From Achromobacter spanius (GTDB lineage Bacteria > Pseudomonadota > Gammaproteobacteria > Burkholderiales > Burkholderiaceae_B), in contig NZ_CP025030.1 in NCBI RefSeq assembly GCF_002812705.1, positions 2,170,001 to 2,234,000 of the forward strand: DNA of 64,000 bases. The letters run 5' to 3'. Shown in pieces: positions 1 to 8,716 of this stretch. The notes under the pieces are model-generated. The model was not told where the DNA came from, made no database searches, and saw only the letters and a program-made list of their open reading frames with translations. Numbering within the stretch: the first letter of the stretch is position 1; the number at the start of each line of letters is the position of its first letter. The translations under genes were made by a program, and so were the position numbers.

Positions 1-1304
1 CGCAGGCGGCGAGCCACCCGCTCGGCACGCGGCAGGTCGCGCGACATCACTGCCGCCGCCAAGCCGAAGCGCGAGTCGTTGGCGCTGCGCAGGGCCTCGG
101 CCTCGTCGTCGAAAGGCCGCACGCAGACCACCGGGCCGAAGATCTCCTCGCTCCAGATCCAGCTGTCCTGCGGCACATCGGCGAAGATCGCCGGGGTCAG
201 GAAGTAACCCTTTTCACAGTTCGCCGGACGTGTCCCGCCCGTCAGCAGCGTCGCCCCCTCCTCCTGGCCTCGGGCGATGGCGTCGAGCACCTTGTCATAC
301 TGGCCGCGACTCACCAGCGGACCGAGCAACACCCCTTCGTCCATACCGTTGCCGATGCTCAGGCTCCGGGTCTGCTCGACCAGGCGCTTGAGCAATGGCT
401 CGTACAGCCCACGCTGCACCAGGACCCGCGAGGTGGCCGAACACACTTCGCCCTGGTTCCAGAAAATCCCGAACATGATCCATTCGACCGCCGCCTCGAT
501 ATCACTGTCGTCGAAGATGATGAACGGCGACTTTCCCCCCAGCTCCAGGCTGATGTTTTTGATGTCCCGCGCCGCCGCTTGCATGATCCGGCTGCCAGTC
601 GGCACGCTGCCTGTAAAGGCCAGCTTGTCGATCCCTGGATGCTCGCTCAGCGGTGCGCCGGCCTGTGCGCCGAGGCCGGTGACGATATTCAGAACTCCGG
701 CAGGCAGGCCCGCCCGATGGGCGATATCCGCCAGTTCCAGGGCGGTCAGCGGCGTCAGCTCGGACGGCTTGAGCACCATGCAGCAACCAGCAGCCAGGGC
801 CGGGGCGACCTTCCAGGCCGCCATCAGCATCGGGAAGTTCCAGGGAATGATGGCCCCGGCGACGCCCACCGGCTCCTTGCGCGCAATGGAAGTGAAGCGC
901 TCGTCGGCAAGCGCCACGCTCTGCTCGCGATGGCCGTCCAGGTCGTCGGCCAGATCGGCGTAGAAATCGAAGCAGCCGGCCGTATCGCCAATGTCCCACA
1001 GCGCTTCGGACAAGGGCTTGCCGTTATCGCGCACCTCGAGCTCGGCGAGCTGCTGCTGGCGTAAACGAATGCCGCTGGCGATCGCCCGGAGGATGGTCGC
1101 CCGCTCCGCACCGCTCATGTGCGGCCATGGGCCTTCGTCGAAAGCGCGGCGCGCGGCCCTTACCGCCAGGTCGACATCTTCCGCCGTCGCCGCGGCGACC
1201 TGGGCGATCACCGACTCATGGCTGGGGTCGAGCGTATCGAAGGTGCCGCCGAGCCTCGGGCGAACCCACTGGCCGTCGATGTAGAGGTGATCATAGGATT
1301 TCAT
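1..1304 (-). CDS. Aldehyde dehydrogenase, C-terminus cut by window edge (probable alpha-ketoglutarate semialdehyde dehydrogenase)
   Basis: This NAD(P)-dependent aldehyde dehydrogenase reads off the left edge; 434 codons are present, against about 490 for the family. From the ATG at 1304 the frame is open throughout. It shows the substrate-entry segment IIPWNFPMLMAAWK, the cofactor motif FTGSVPTG, ELGGKSP with the catalytic base Glu, and GEVCSATSR with the nucleophile Cys near residue 288. The start overlaps the stop of the upstream oxidase gene in an ATGA, so translation is probably coupled. In hydroxyproline catabolism the final step oxidises 2,5-dioxopentanoate (alpha-ketoglutarate semialdehyde) to 2-oxoglutarate, and this is the only aldehyde dehydrogenase in the operon. 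The substrate is inferred from context; betaine-aldehyde-type activity cannot be excluded from sequence alone. Confidence 0.88.
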   Translation of the reverse strand, partial: MKSYDHLYIDGQWVRPRLGGTFDTLDPSHESVIAQVAAATAEDVDLAVRAARRAFDEGPWPHMSGAERATILRAIASGIRLRQQQLAELEVRDNGKPLSEALWDIGDTAGCFDFYADLADDLDGHREQSVALADERFTSIARKEPVGVAGAIIPWNFPMLMAAWKVAPALAAGCCMVLKPSELTPLTALELADIAHRAGLPAGVLNIVTGLGAQAGAPLSEHPGIDKLAFTGSVPTGSRIMQAAARDIKNISLELGGKSPFIIFDDSDIEAAVEWIMFGIFWNQGEVCSATSRVLVQRGLYEPLLKRLVEQTRSLSIGNGMDEGVLLGPLVSRGQYDKVLDAIARGQEEGATLLTGGTRPANCEKGYFLTPAIFADVPQDSWIWSEEIFGPVVCVRPFDDEAEALRSANDSRFGLAAAVMSRDLPRAERVARRL

Positions 1305-2599
1305 GCGTGGCCTCCCAAAAGGCTGAAGCGCTTGGCGCTGAAGGGGCTCAAGTCCTGGGCCGGCGCGCGGCCGGCCACCAGGTCGGCGATGAGCCGCCCG
1401 GTCGTGGCGCCCAGGGTCAGGCCGAGCTGGCCGTGGCCGAAGGCCATGCATACGTTGCCCAGGCGGCGGCTGCGATCGATCACCGGCTTGGTGTCAGGCA
1501 GGAACGGCCGATAGCCGACCCCGTACTCGATGTTTTCCAATTGCAGTTGCGGCAGGATCTTTCGTGCCTTCTCGAGAATGATCTCGGCACGCTTGAAGTT
1601 GGGTTCGGCGTTCGGGCTGGCGAACTCGATGGTGCCGCCGATCTGCAGGCCTCGGGTCATTGGGCTGAAACAGAAGCCGCCATCGGCGTAGATCACCGAG
1701 TGGCGGAGCTCCACCCCCGGCGCGGGCAACAACACCTGGTAACCGGCGATCCCGGCCAGCGGCACCTGCGCGCCGATTTGCTGGAAAAACTGACGCGAGC
1801 CCGTGCCCGCGGCGATCACCACATAGTCGGCTGCGTAGCGGTCACCGTTGCTCAAGGTCACGCCGGCGGCGCGGTCAGCCATTTCATCGATGCCCTTGAC
1901 CTGGCCTCGTACGCGCACGCCACCCTGATCGATCAGGCTTTCTGTCAGCGCGGCGATAAAGCCTTCGGTATCGCTGACCGCGTGCCAGTCCGGAAACAAC
2001 AGGCCATGACTGAACTGGCCCGCCAGTGCCGGTTCAAGGTCGGCGATCGCAGCGCGGTCGAGCACCTCGGACTTGAAGCCCAGGACCTGGCGCAACTGCA
2101 GATGCGGCAACTCGTGATCCAGCCCCGAGGCTGAATCGAACAGCTCGATCACCGGCCTTTTGCCCAGCAGGCGCTTGTCCGGGCAGGCCTCCAGCAGGGG
2201 GGCATAGTCGGTATATACATGGTGGGTGAGGCTCGCCATGTCCTCGGCGATCTCGACGATCTTCGACTGCCGGGCGCAGGCCAGGAACCGCAGGAACCAC
2301 GGCAGGAGCCCGGGCAGAGCCCCGGGCCGCAGTGCCAGCGGGCCGTTCTGGTCGAGCAGCCAGCCGGGAATCTTTTTCAGTATCCCGGGTTTGGACAGCG
2401 GGATCACTTCGCTGACCGCCATCTGCCCACAGCTCCACTTGGCGGTGCTGTCACCGGCCGCTGCCGGATCGATCAGGGTGACCGCGTAACCTTCCCGCTG
2501 CAGATACAGCGCGCAACAGACACCAACGATGCCCCCGCCGACCACGACGGCCTTTTCAGTCGGGGCGGGATTGGGTACAGCGGACTGCAGGGGTGTCAT
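1301..2599 (-). CDS. FAD-dependent D-amino-acid (probable D-hydroxyproline) dehydrogenase/oxidase, DadA family
   Basis: The 432-residue product starts at the ATG at 2599, the only start that overlaps the upstream epimerase stop as ATGA; a longer reading frame exists but would run into that gene. Residues 18-45 carry the dinucleotide-binding motif [17 protein letters not shown] followed by an acidic strand end (TLID). The C-terminal FAD-contact segment reads [17 protein letters not shown], as in DadA/glycine-oxidase proteins. In hydroxyproline catabolism this enzyme oxidises cis-4-hydroxy-D-proline to 1-pyrroline-4-hydroxy-2-carboxylate and passes electrons to the respiratory chain. It is a single-subunit form, unlike the heteromeric LhpBEF of some pseudomonads. 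The family call is firm; the substrate comes from the neighbouring epimerase. Confidence 0.85.
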   Translation of the reverse strand: MTPLQSAVPNPAPTEKAVVVGGGIVGVCCALYLQREGYAVTLIDPAAAGDSTAKWSCGQMAVSEVIPLSKPGILKKIPGWLLDQNGPLALRPGALPGLLPWFLRFLACARQSKIVEIAEDMASLTHHVYTDYAPLLEACPDKRLLGKRPVIELFDSASGLDHELPHLQLRQVLGFKSEVLDRAAIADLEPALAGQFSHGLLFPDWHAVSDTEGFIAALTESLIDQGGVRVRGQVKGIDEMADRAAGVTLSNGDRYAADYVVIAAGTGSRQFFQQIGAQVPLAGIAGYQVLLPAPGVELRHSVIYADGGFCFSPMTRGLQIGGTIEFASPNAEPNFKRAEIILEKARKILPQLQLENIEYGVGYRPFLPDTKPVIDRSRRLGNVCMAFGHGQLGLTLGATTGRLIADLVAGRAPAQDLSPFSAKRFSLLGGHA

Positions 2600-3639
2600 G
2601 GGGAAGTCTCTCGCACAGGGGCCGGGGCGGCATGATCTTCCAGGCTGAAGCCATCCCACCAGGGTTGGGTATCGTCGACGATAAACTCGGCCTGCCCGGT
2701 GATCCAGGCGCGTCCTTCTACGCTGGGGCGAATCGCGGCGCGACCGTCTTCCAATTCAAGCTGCTGTGCCACGCGACCGACGAAAAAACTGCCGATCAGG
2801 CTTTCGTGGCGATAGGCGGCGTCCGCGGCCAGCCAGCCCCGGGCGAACCGCTGGGCGACCCGGGCCGAGGTGCCAGTGCCGCAGGGCGAGCGATCTATCA
2901 GGCTCGCGCCGGCGATCACTACCGCCCGCCCCTGAGACTCGGCCGCCAACGGCGCGCCGGCCCACATGCAATGCTTGACGCCCCTGATCGCCGGGTTCTG
3001 CGGGTGGACCACGTCCACCGAACGGTTGACCAGTTCCTGCATCTGCAACCCCCAGTCCAGCAACTGCTGTGGGCTGAAATGCTCACACCCCGGGTAATTT
3101 GGTTGCACCTCGACAATCGGGTAAAAGTTGCCGCCGTAGGCAATGTCGATCGTCAGCGGACCCAGTGGCGGGAAATCGAGGCTCAGGTCGCGGTGCAAAA
3201 GAAAGGACGGCACATTGGTGAAGCGCACCGAACCGACCTTGTCGCCACTGCGGCTGTAGGTGGCGTGAATCTGCCCCGCCGGGACGTCCACCGTCACCCT
3301 GCCCGGCACCTTCGGCTCGATCAGGCCGGCCTCGAGGGCGAAGGTAATGGAACCCAGGGTGGCATGCCCGCACATCGGTAGGCAGCCGGAAGTCTCGATG
3401 AACAGCAGGCTGAAGTCGCTGTCGTCGCGCATCGGCGGGTAGAAGATAGTTCCCGACATGTGCGAATGCCCGCGGGGCTCGAGCATCAGGGCCCGGCGGA
3501 TCCAGTCGAAGCCCGCCATGAAGTGCGCGCGCCGTTCGTCCATGGTGGCGCCCTCGAGCGTCGGCGCTCCTGCCACCACCATGCGCACCGGCATGCCTTC
3601 GGTATGGCCTTCGATGCAGTTGAAAACGTGTCGGGTCAT
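2596..3639 (-). CDS. 4-hydroxyproline 2-epimerase (proline racemase family)
   Basis: The 347-residue product belongs to the proline racemase superfamily. The ATG at 3639 was chosen because a GGAGAG ribosome site lies just upstream and the sequence from [15 protein letters not shown] matches the family N-terminus. Both catalytic cysteines are present, Cys90 in MCGHATLG and Cys253 in [10 protein letters not shown]. The Cys/Cys pair marks racemases and epimerases; trans-3-hydroxyproline dehydratases replace one of them by Ser or Thr. The enzyme should convert trans-4-hydroxy-L-proline to cis-4-hydroxy-D-proline, the substrate of the downstream flavoenzyme, whose start overlaps this stop by four bases. 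The operon also carries the deaminase and aldehyde dehydrogenase of the pathway, which favours hydroxyproline over proline as substrate. Confidence 0.9.
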   Translation of the reverse strand: MTRHVFNCIEGHTEGMPVRMVVAGAPTLEGATMDERRAHFMAGFDWIRRALMLEPRGHSHMSGTIFYPPMRDDSDFSLLFIETSGCLPMCGHATLGSITFALEAGLIEPKVPGRVTVDVPAGQIHATYSRSGDKVGSVRFTNVPSFLLHRDLSLDFPPLGPLTIDIAYGGNFYPIVEVQPNYPGCEHFSPQQLLDWGLQMQELVNRSVDVVHPQNPAIRGVKHCMWAGAPLAAESQGRAVVIAGASLIDRSPCGTGTSARVAQRFARGWLAADAAYRHESLIGSFFVGRVAQQLELEDGRAAIRPSVEGRAWITGQAEFIVDDTQPWWDGFSLEDHAAPAPVRETSP

Positions 3640-3695
3640 CTCGTCTCTCCAAGGGGCCGCATCGGCCGGGCGTAGCGGTCGATGCGGCAGGGCCA

Positions 3696-4577
3696 TCAAC
3701 CCTGGGCCAGTTCGAAAGCCTTGCGAAAGCCGGCCTTTTCTTCATCGGTCAGCGGTTGCAGGGGCATGCGCGCGTTGCCGACCTCGAAACCGGCCAGCTC
3801 GCAGCCGTATTTGACCTTTTGGATGAACTTGCCGGACTCCATGTCCGCCAGTACCGGGAACAGCGAACGGACGATGGCCTGGGCACCCGCCAGGTCGCCG
3901 CTGCTGTACTTGCGGTAAAAGTCGCAAACCTGCCGGGTCAGGCAGTTGGCCGGGCCGCAGATCCAGCTGGTAGCGCCCCACAGGAAGAAGTCCAGGGCCT
4001 GGTCGTCGGAGCCGCAGGACAGCTGATAGTGGTCCTTGTAAGTGCCGCCGATCTCGATGGCGCGCAACAGGTTGCCGCTGCTTTCCTTGATGCCGATCAC
4101 CCGCTCATGGTCCTTGAACGCTTCCAGCACGCCGAAACCGACCTCGACGTTGGTGCGAACTGGGTAGTTGTAGAGCACCACGTTGATATCGGGCGCCGCG
4201 TCGAGAATCGCCTGGTAGTGACCGATCAGCTCCTCCTGGGACGGCAGCGCGTAATACGGCGGTGCGATCAGCAGATTGGTATAGCCGGCGTCGCGGGTCT
4301 GCTGCACCTGCTCGATCACTTCGCGGGTGCAAGAACCGTTGGCCCCGGCGATCAGCACGCCACGCTCGCCCACCCCTTCACGCACGGTCGCCAGTACCTG
4401 GCGGCGTTCTTCGTTGGTCAGGGCGTAGTACTCGCCGGTCGAGCCCAGGGGCACGAAGCCTTTGACGCCGGCCTCAAGTTGAAACTTGATGATGTTGCCC
4501 AGCATGTCGTAATCGACCTGGCCGTTCTTGTCGAAAGGCGTGACCAGGGCAGGCAGGATGCCTTTGAGTTGAGTCAT
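3696..4577 (-). CDS. DapA-family Schiff-base lyase, probable 1-pyrroline-4-hydroxy-2-carboxylate deaminase
   Basis: The 293-residue product has the full length of the dihydrodipicolinate synthase/N-acetylneuraminate lyase family. It shows the carboxylate-binding motif [12 protein letters not shown], the active-site Tyr136 in [10 protein letters not shown] and the Schiff-base Lys164 in GIKESSGNL. In the hydroxyproline pathway a member of this family deaminates and dehydrates 1-pyrroline-4-hydroxy-2-carboxylate to 2,5-dioxopentanoate plus ammonia. Placement between the epimerase and the importer permeases supports that role. A biosynthetic DapA is unlikely in this setting, because such genes normally do not sit among amino-acid ABC transporter genes. 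Family confident, exact reaction inferred. Confidence 0.85.
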   Translation of the reverse strand: MTQLKGILPALVTPFDKNGQVDYDMLGNIIKFQLEAGVKGFVPLGSTGEYYALTNEERRQVLATVREGVGERGVLIAGANGSCTREVIEQVQQTRDAGYTNLLIAPPYYALPSQEELIGHYQAILDAAPDINVVLYNYPVRTNVEVGFGVLEAFKDHERVIGIKESSGNLLRAIEIGGTYKDHYQLSCGSDDQALDFFLWGATSWICGPANCLTRQVCDFYRKYSSGDLAGAQAIVRSLFPVLADMESGKFIQKVKYGCELAGFEVGNARMPLQPLTDEEKAGFRKAFELAQG

Positions 4578-4616
4578 TAGAGATGCTCCACTTCAGTTGG
4601 ATGACGGGGTTGGGGA

Positions 4617-5282
4617 CTAGTACGCGTAACGGCGCAGCATCCGTGCCTCGATCACGCCGACCAGCCGGGTCAGCGGGAACGCGACGAGGAAGTAGATGAC
4701 CGCCACTGCCGAGAGGAACTCGACCGGGCGGGCCGTGCTGTTGGAGATGTTCTGGCCGACGAACATCAGGTCGGCGATGCCCACCGAGGAAATCAGCGCG
4801 CTCTCCTTGAACAGCGAGACCACGTTCGAGAGCAGCGGCGGGATGCCCCTGAGCAAAGCCTGGGGAAACACTACGAAGAGCGTCTTGTCCCACGACGCCA
4901 GTCCCAGTGCGACGCATGCGTCATGCTGCTCGCTGGGTATGGACTTGAGCGCGCCACGGAAGGTCTCGCTGGTGATCGCCGTCATGTACAGCGTCAGCGC
5001 CAGCAACACCGACACGTAGGGCGGCACGTCGATGCCAAACACCACCGGAAAGCAGAAGAACACCCAGAACAGCTGGATCAGCAGTGGGGTGCCGCGGAAC
5101 AGTTCCACATAGAGCCCGGCGGGCACACTCAGCTAGCGCCGGCCGGAGATGCGCAGCAGGCTCAGCAGAAAACCGCACAGGCTGCCCAGGATGGCGCACC
5201 CGACCGTGAATGCCAGGGTCAGCGCCAGCCCCTGCAGCAATGCTTGCCAGTAGGAGAACACCACAGTGAAATCGAGATTCAT
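4617..5282 (-). pseudogene. Amino-acid ABC transporter permease interrupted by an in-frame TAG
   Basis: Reading from the ATG at 5282 gives MNLDFTVVFSYWQALLQGLA and continues to LLRISGRR, then a TAG at 5135-5133 (codon 50), then LSVPAGLYVELFRGTPLLIQ in the same frame to the normal C-terminus at 4617. The full span would be 221 residues, the usual HisM/GlnP permease length, and the frame is conserved on both sides. The stop is therefore a nonsense change (or a base-call error) rather than a gene boundary. A GTG at 5126 could start a 169-residue product, but that would lack the first transmembrane helix. The ATP-loop (EAA) region, with ACVALGLASWDKTLFVVFPQ, is intact. The partner permease ends 10 bases upstream. 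If the stop is real, the importer is probably inactive or uses only the other permease. Confidence 0.85.
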
Positions 5283-5292
5283 GGCGCTCTCC

Positions 5293-5964
5293 TCAGCGCG
5301 CGAGTGCGGCATCCTGGCGACGCTCCAGCCACTGCACCCACTGTGCGATGGGCAGCGACAGGGCGAAGTAGATGAGCGCGATCAGCGTATAGGTTTCCAG
5401 CGGCCGGTAGGCTTCGGTGGCGATGCTCTTGCCGACGTACATCAGGTCGGCCACAGCGACGATCGCCACCAGGGCGCTCTGCTGGAGGATCGAAATGCCG
5501 TTGGTCATCAGCACCGGGGTGGCGCTGCGCAGCGCCTGCGGCAGGATCACGTAGAGCGTGCGCTGCCAGGGGCGCAGGCCCAGTGCGACGCAAGCGTCCA
5601 GGTGTTCGCGGGGCACCGCCTGCACACCGGCGCGGTAAGCCTCGGCGTTGAAGGCCGTGAGGTTCAACCCCAGGGCCAGCACGCCCATGGTGATCGGGTC
5701 GATGAACACATCGAACAGCATCGGCACGCAGTAGAAGAACCAGACGATCTGCAACAGCACCGGCGTGCAACGGAAAAACTCGATGAACAGCTGCGCCGGC
5801 CAACGCAGGAAAAACCAGCGGCTCAAGGTCAAGAGGCACAGGCCGAAACCCAGCACCAGGCCGACGATGTTCGACACCAGCGCCAGTTGCAGGGTGACCT
5901 TCAGCCCATCCCACAACAGGCCGAAGTTGCCGTTGAGGAAGTTGAAGTCGAATTGATAGTTCAT
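5293..5964 (-). CDS. Polar amino-acid ABC transporter permease
   Basis: This 223-residue inner-membrane protein of the HisM/GlnP type starts MNYQFDFNFLNGNFGLLWDG. It has about five hydrophobic segments, beginning with LQLALVSNIVGLVLGFGLCL and ending with the IALIYFALSLPIAQWVQWLE helix. The segment ACVALGLRPWQRTLYVILPQ is the EAA loop that contacts the ATPase. The RCTPVLLQIVWFFYCVP stretch corresponds to the RGTPLLVQL signature of amino-acid permeases. It should form a heterodimer with the interrupted permease downstream. Gene order (binding protein, ATPase, this permease, second permease, then enzymes) indicates a dedicated importer for the substrate of the enzymes, probably hydroxyproline. 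Confidence 0.88.
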   Translation of the reverse strand: MNYQFDFNFLNGNFGLLWDGLKVTLQLALVSNIVGLVLGFGLCLLTLSRWFFLRWPAQLFIEFFRCTPVLLQIVWFFYCVPMLFDVFIDPITMGVLALGLNLTAFNAEAYRAGVQAVPREHLDACVALGLRPWQRTLYVILPQALRSATPVLMTNGISILQQSALVAIVAVADLMYVGKSIATEAYRPLETYTLIALIYFALSLPIAQWVQWLERRQDAALAR

Positions 5965-5974
5965 GATCGCTCCC

Positions 5975-6796
5975 TCAATCCAGGTGCAGCACTTTTTTCA
6001 GGAACTCGCGGGTGCGGGGTTCCCTAGGCTGAGTGAACAACTGGTCGGGATGGCCCTGCTCGACCACCTTGCCGTTGGCGCAGAACACCACGCGGGTGGC
6101 GATATGCCGGGCGAAATGCATGTCGTGGGTGACGATGATCATCGCCATCTTCTGTTCGGCCAGCTGCAGCATCACGTTCTGCACTTCGATGACCATCTCC
6201 GGGTCGAGCGCCGAGGTGACTTCGTCGAACAGCATCAGCTTGGGTTCGAGCATCAAGGCCCGGGCGATCGCCACCCGCTGTTTCTGGCCGCCGGACAGCT
6301 GGCTGGGATACACCTCGAGCTTGGCTTCGAGGCCAAGCCGGGCCAGCAGCTGGCGCGCCCTCTGGGTCGCCTTGGCGCGAGACAGGCCATGCACCTTCAT
6401 CGGCGCCAGGATCAGGTTGCCCAGGACAGACAGGTGCGGGAACAGTGTGTAGTGCTGGAACACCATGCCCACCTGGGTTTGCAGCGCGCCGTCCATGGGT
6501 TTGCCTTTGCCCCGGGCATTGCCGTCGATATAGGGTTTGCCCTGGAAACGGATGATGCCGCCCTGAATGCTCTCAAGCCCCATCATCACCCGCAGCAGAG
6601 AGCTTTTGCCGCTGCCGCTGGGGCCGATGATCACCAGACGGTCGTCGGCGCGCATATCCAGGTCCAGATGATCCATCACCACCAGGTTTTCACCGTAGGA
6701 TTTGTAGACATCGCGCAACTGGATGAACTCGCTGCCCGTGGTTTCGCAGGCGTGCGGGGGCCGTGACGGCAGCGCCGCCAGATTGGAAGCTTTCAT
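5975..6796 (-). CDS. Amino-acid ABC transporter ATP-binding protein
   Basis: The 273-residue product is a GlnQ/HisP-type ATPase. It shows the Walker A IIGPSGSGKSSLLR, the signature LSGGQKQRVAIARAL, the Walker B LMLFDEVTSALDPE and the H-loop IIVTHDMHFARHI. I chose the ATG at 6796 because it follows a GGAGAATG ribosome site and leaves a short 30-residue leader before QLRDVYKSYG; a longer frame has no ribosome site and a shadow-like composition. It lies 10 bases upstream of the intact permease and 52 bases downstream of the binding-protein gene, so the four transport genes are one transcription unit. It energises uptake at the cytoplasmic face of the membrane. Confidence 0.92.
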   Translation of the reverse strand: MKASNLAALPSRPPHACETTGSEFIQLRDVYKSYGENLVVMDHLDLDMRADDRLVIIGPSGSGKSSLLRVMMGLESIQGGIIRFQGKPYIDGNARGKGKPMDGALQTQVGMVFQHYTLFPHLSVLGNLILAPMKVHGLSRAKATQRARQLLARLGLEAKLEVYPSQLSGGQKQRVAIARALMLEPKLMLFDEVTSALDPEMVIEVQNVMLQLAEQKMAMIIVTHDMHFARHIATRVVFCANGKVVEQGHPDQLFTQPREPRTREFLKKVLHLD

Positions 6797-6848
6797 CGAA
6801 CATTCTCCGAGAGTGCGCAGCCATGTGCGCGCTCGGCACCGGCGGGAA

Positions 6849-7691
6849 TTACGGGAGGGTTTTGTCGGAGTTGGCCAGTTGCGAGGCTTTGTCGACGAGG
6901 CTGTCGATTTCACCGGTCTCGCGGCGCTGGGTGAGGTAGATGTTCAGCGTCTGCAAGTCCGCCGCGCTGACGTCCCGGCGCACCCCGAACGCGACACCCT
7001 GCTTGGCCAGGGCCGGCTTGGGCAGGACTTCCTTGGTCCATGCCGGGTTGGCCAGGGCGAACAGATGATTGGTCTCGCTGGCATCGACCAGGACATCGGC
7101 CCGCTTGGACATGACTGCCATGCGCACCTCGTCCATGCCCGGCAGACGCATGACCTTGCCTTGCTTGAGCACCGCGGAAATTGCCTTGTCCTGGGCGGTG
7201 CCCGACATCACCGCGAAGGTCACCTCCGGCTTGTCGAAGTCCGCGATGGTGGTGCCGACGTTCGCCAGCTTCGGATTGTCCTTGTTGATCAGCAGCGAGA
7301 CCTGATAGTCCGTGGCCGGCACGGAAAAGCTCACCGCCAGCGCGCGTTCGGGCGTCTGGTTGAGCGCCATCGCCATGTCCCACTTGCCGCCTTGCAGCCC
7401 GGCCACCAGGTTGTCCCAGCTAGTGCTGACGAATTCGACCTTGACCTTCAACACCCTCTCGCCGAAGTCGCGGCACAGATCGACGAAGTAGCCGCTGTAT
7501 TCACCCGAACGGGCATCGCGCATGACGTAAGGCGCGGCGACGGCCGCCCCACAGCGCAGAACTCCCGCCTTCTGAATGTCTTTCCAGAGTGAAACCTCGG
7601 CCGCCTGGGCCGGGACTTGAGCGAGCAACGCGCCAATGGCGCCACCACACACGAGCATGTTGCGGATGGAGCGAGGAAGGAACCGAGCCAT
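6849..7691 (-). CDS. Periplasmic amino-acid binding protein of the ABC importer (SBP family 3)
   Basis: The 280-residue precursor starts at the ATG at 7691 after a GAGGTC ribosome site. It has a typical Sec signal peptide, MARFLPRSIRNMLVCGGAIG and onward, with a probable cleavage after AQA near residue 31. The mature part has the family-3 fold motifs RCGAAVAAPYVMRDARSGEY, GYFVDLCRDFGERVLKVKVE and WDNLVAGLQGGKWDMA. It is the first gene of the operon, directly behind the promoter region, as is usual for the abundant receptor component. The ligand is inferred to be hydroxyproline or a related amino acid from the enzymes encoded downstream. Confidence 0.9.
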   Translation of the reverse strand: MARFLPRSIRNMLVCGGAIGALLAQVPAQAAEVSLWKDIQKAGVLRCGAAVAAPYVMRDARSGEYSGYFVDLCRDFGERVLKVKVEFVSTSWDNLVAGLQGGKWDMAMALNQTPERALAVSFSVPATDYQVSLLINKDNPKLANVGTTIADFDKPEVTFAVMSGTAQDKAISAVLKQGKVMRLPGMDEVRMAVMSKRADVLVDASETNHLFALANPAWTKEVLPKPALAKQGVAFGVRRDVSAADLQTLNIYLTQRRETGEIDSLVDKASQLANSDKTLP

Positions 7692-7735
7692 TTTGACCTC
7701 TCCGATGATTTCGTTCTTGTAGGAAGGTGCAAACT

Positions 7736-7766
7736 CAGCGCTGCACATACAATGTGTGCAGCGCTG
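7736..7766. promoter_or_regulatory. Long inverted repeat upstream of the importer/hydroxyproline operon
   Basis: Two perfect 12-base arms, CAGCGCTGCACA at 7736-7747 and TGTGCAGCGCTG at 7755-7766, flank a 7-base spacer. The centre of symmetry is about 60 bases upstream of the binding-protein start codon at 7691. The region beyond it (7767-7800) is AT-rich and could hold the promoter. The element could be a regulator operator or a stem-loop in the 5' leader. No regulator gene is visible beside the operon, so the cognate protein is unknown. Confidence 0.6.
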
Positions 7767-7950
7767 TATTCATATTAGGTTTGAATGAATTGGACTGTCA
7801 ACACGCGCCGCAGAAAATTATCGGCAAGGTGACCGAGCGGTCGGACGACCGCTCCTGGGTAGAGGGGAAACCAGGGGACTGGGCGAATGGCCTCGAGGAA
7901 GTGAGCGAGGATCAGGCTGGGACGGCGACTCCGGAAGGGTAAGCAATCAA

Positions 7951-8251
7951 TTAAATACGCCGTACGGACATGGCCTGCGCGGCAGGCCGCTCTGGCCCGC
8001 TCGCGGTTTGGGGCGTGGCTTGCTCGGCCTTGATGAAGCCGCGGCGCACATGCGCCCAGGCGTACTTGAACCGCTGATGCTGGAGTACGCGCACTTGCTC
8101 CGGGATGATGTCGACCTGCTCGCTGGTTTCCACGCCGATCTCAAACCAGCGCCTCGGCCTCGTTGAACAGGCCCAACTGATCGGCCGTGCGGAAGTCGCT
8201 GGAGGCGCCGAATCGCTCACGCTTGTAAGCGCGTAACCGTTCCTCGGCCAT
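7951..8251 (-). pseudogene. Remnant of an IS66-family transposase (TnpC)
   Basis: Two pieces in different frames resemble the N-terminal part of IS66 TnpC. From the ATG at 8251, one frame reads MAEERLRAYKRERFGASSDF, then the QLGLFNEAEALV segment, and stops at 8143-8141. The overlapping frame continues with FEIGVETSEQVDIIPEQVRV, LQHQRFKYAW and a stop at 7951. In intact IS66 transposases these blocks (helical N-terminus, then a zinc-finger-like domain with EQLDIIPAQVRV) are separated by some tens of residues. The remnant has therefore lost the segment between them and everything downstream, including the DDE domain. The zinc-finger cysteines (KYACxxC) are changed to Trp and Val. It is a decayed fossil marking past transposition between the hydroxyproline operon and hipBA. 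Confidence 0.65.
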
Positions 8252-8300
8252 CTCGCGCCAGCCTGACTGCTCCTAACTCTGAGCTCTTCTCTGTCCTTGG

Positions 8301-8324
8301 TGTCCATCTGGTTTTAGGTGGACA
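8301..8324. repeat. Imperfect palindrome at the edge of the IS66 remnant
   Basis: TGTCCATCT at 8301-8309 and AGGTGGACA at 8316-8324 match as inverted arms with one mismatch around GGTTTT. The element lies about 50 bases beyond the transposase fragment and could be an insertion-sequence end or a remnant terminator. There is no T-run on either side. Low certainty. Confidence 0.3.
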
Positions 8325-8572
8325 ATGTCGCGTTCGTCTTCGGAGACATTGCGTTGCTGGACCTGGGGGTGTTGGTCTCGAATCAGGAAAGCTCTTTATT
8401 TTTCAGTTCCATAGCTGGTGGTTGCTGTTATCTTCACCCGCTCCACAATCCTTTTCAGATTTCTCCGCCGCTTATTGCTGGCTGCGTTGAGCCTGCCTGC
8501 AAACTCCCAATCTCGTATTTTCCTAGCCGCTTATGGTTAACCTGCCATGGAGCTGACCGGTTTTCGTCATAG

Positions 8573-8705
8573 TTGATCAAATCTGACTTATATAAGCATA
8601 TAAAAATTCATATATGACTTGTTATTGCCGGATCGTTCGGTTGATCAAAATTTGACCATGTGTTCAAATATGAACGCCTAACGGCTATTTTTATTCATAT
8701 CTGAG
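8573..8705 (+). promoter_or_regulatory. hipB: Operator array in the hipBA promoter
   Basis: This AT-rich stretch directly upstream of hipB holds several related dyads. They are TTCATATATGAC at 8607-8618, GTTCAAATATGAAC at 8662-8675 (perfect arms GTTCA/TGAAC) and TTCATATCTGAG at 8694-8705. There are also two copies of a TTGATCAAA-containing element at 8573-8587 and 8641-8656, the second containing TCAAA-A-TTTGA. The shared core is close to TTCATATATGAA. HipB antitoxins autorepress through several spaced operators, so this is the likely HipB/HipAB control region. The last site ends 11 bases before the hipB start codon. Confidence 0.55.
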
Positions 8706-8716
8706 CAGGTGCGCGT

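Noticed and set aside
8318..8572. 84-codon plus-strand frame before hipB
   Set aside because: No ribosome site, no recognisable domain, and it lies in the AT-rich region leading to the hipBA operators.
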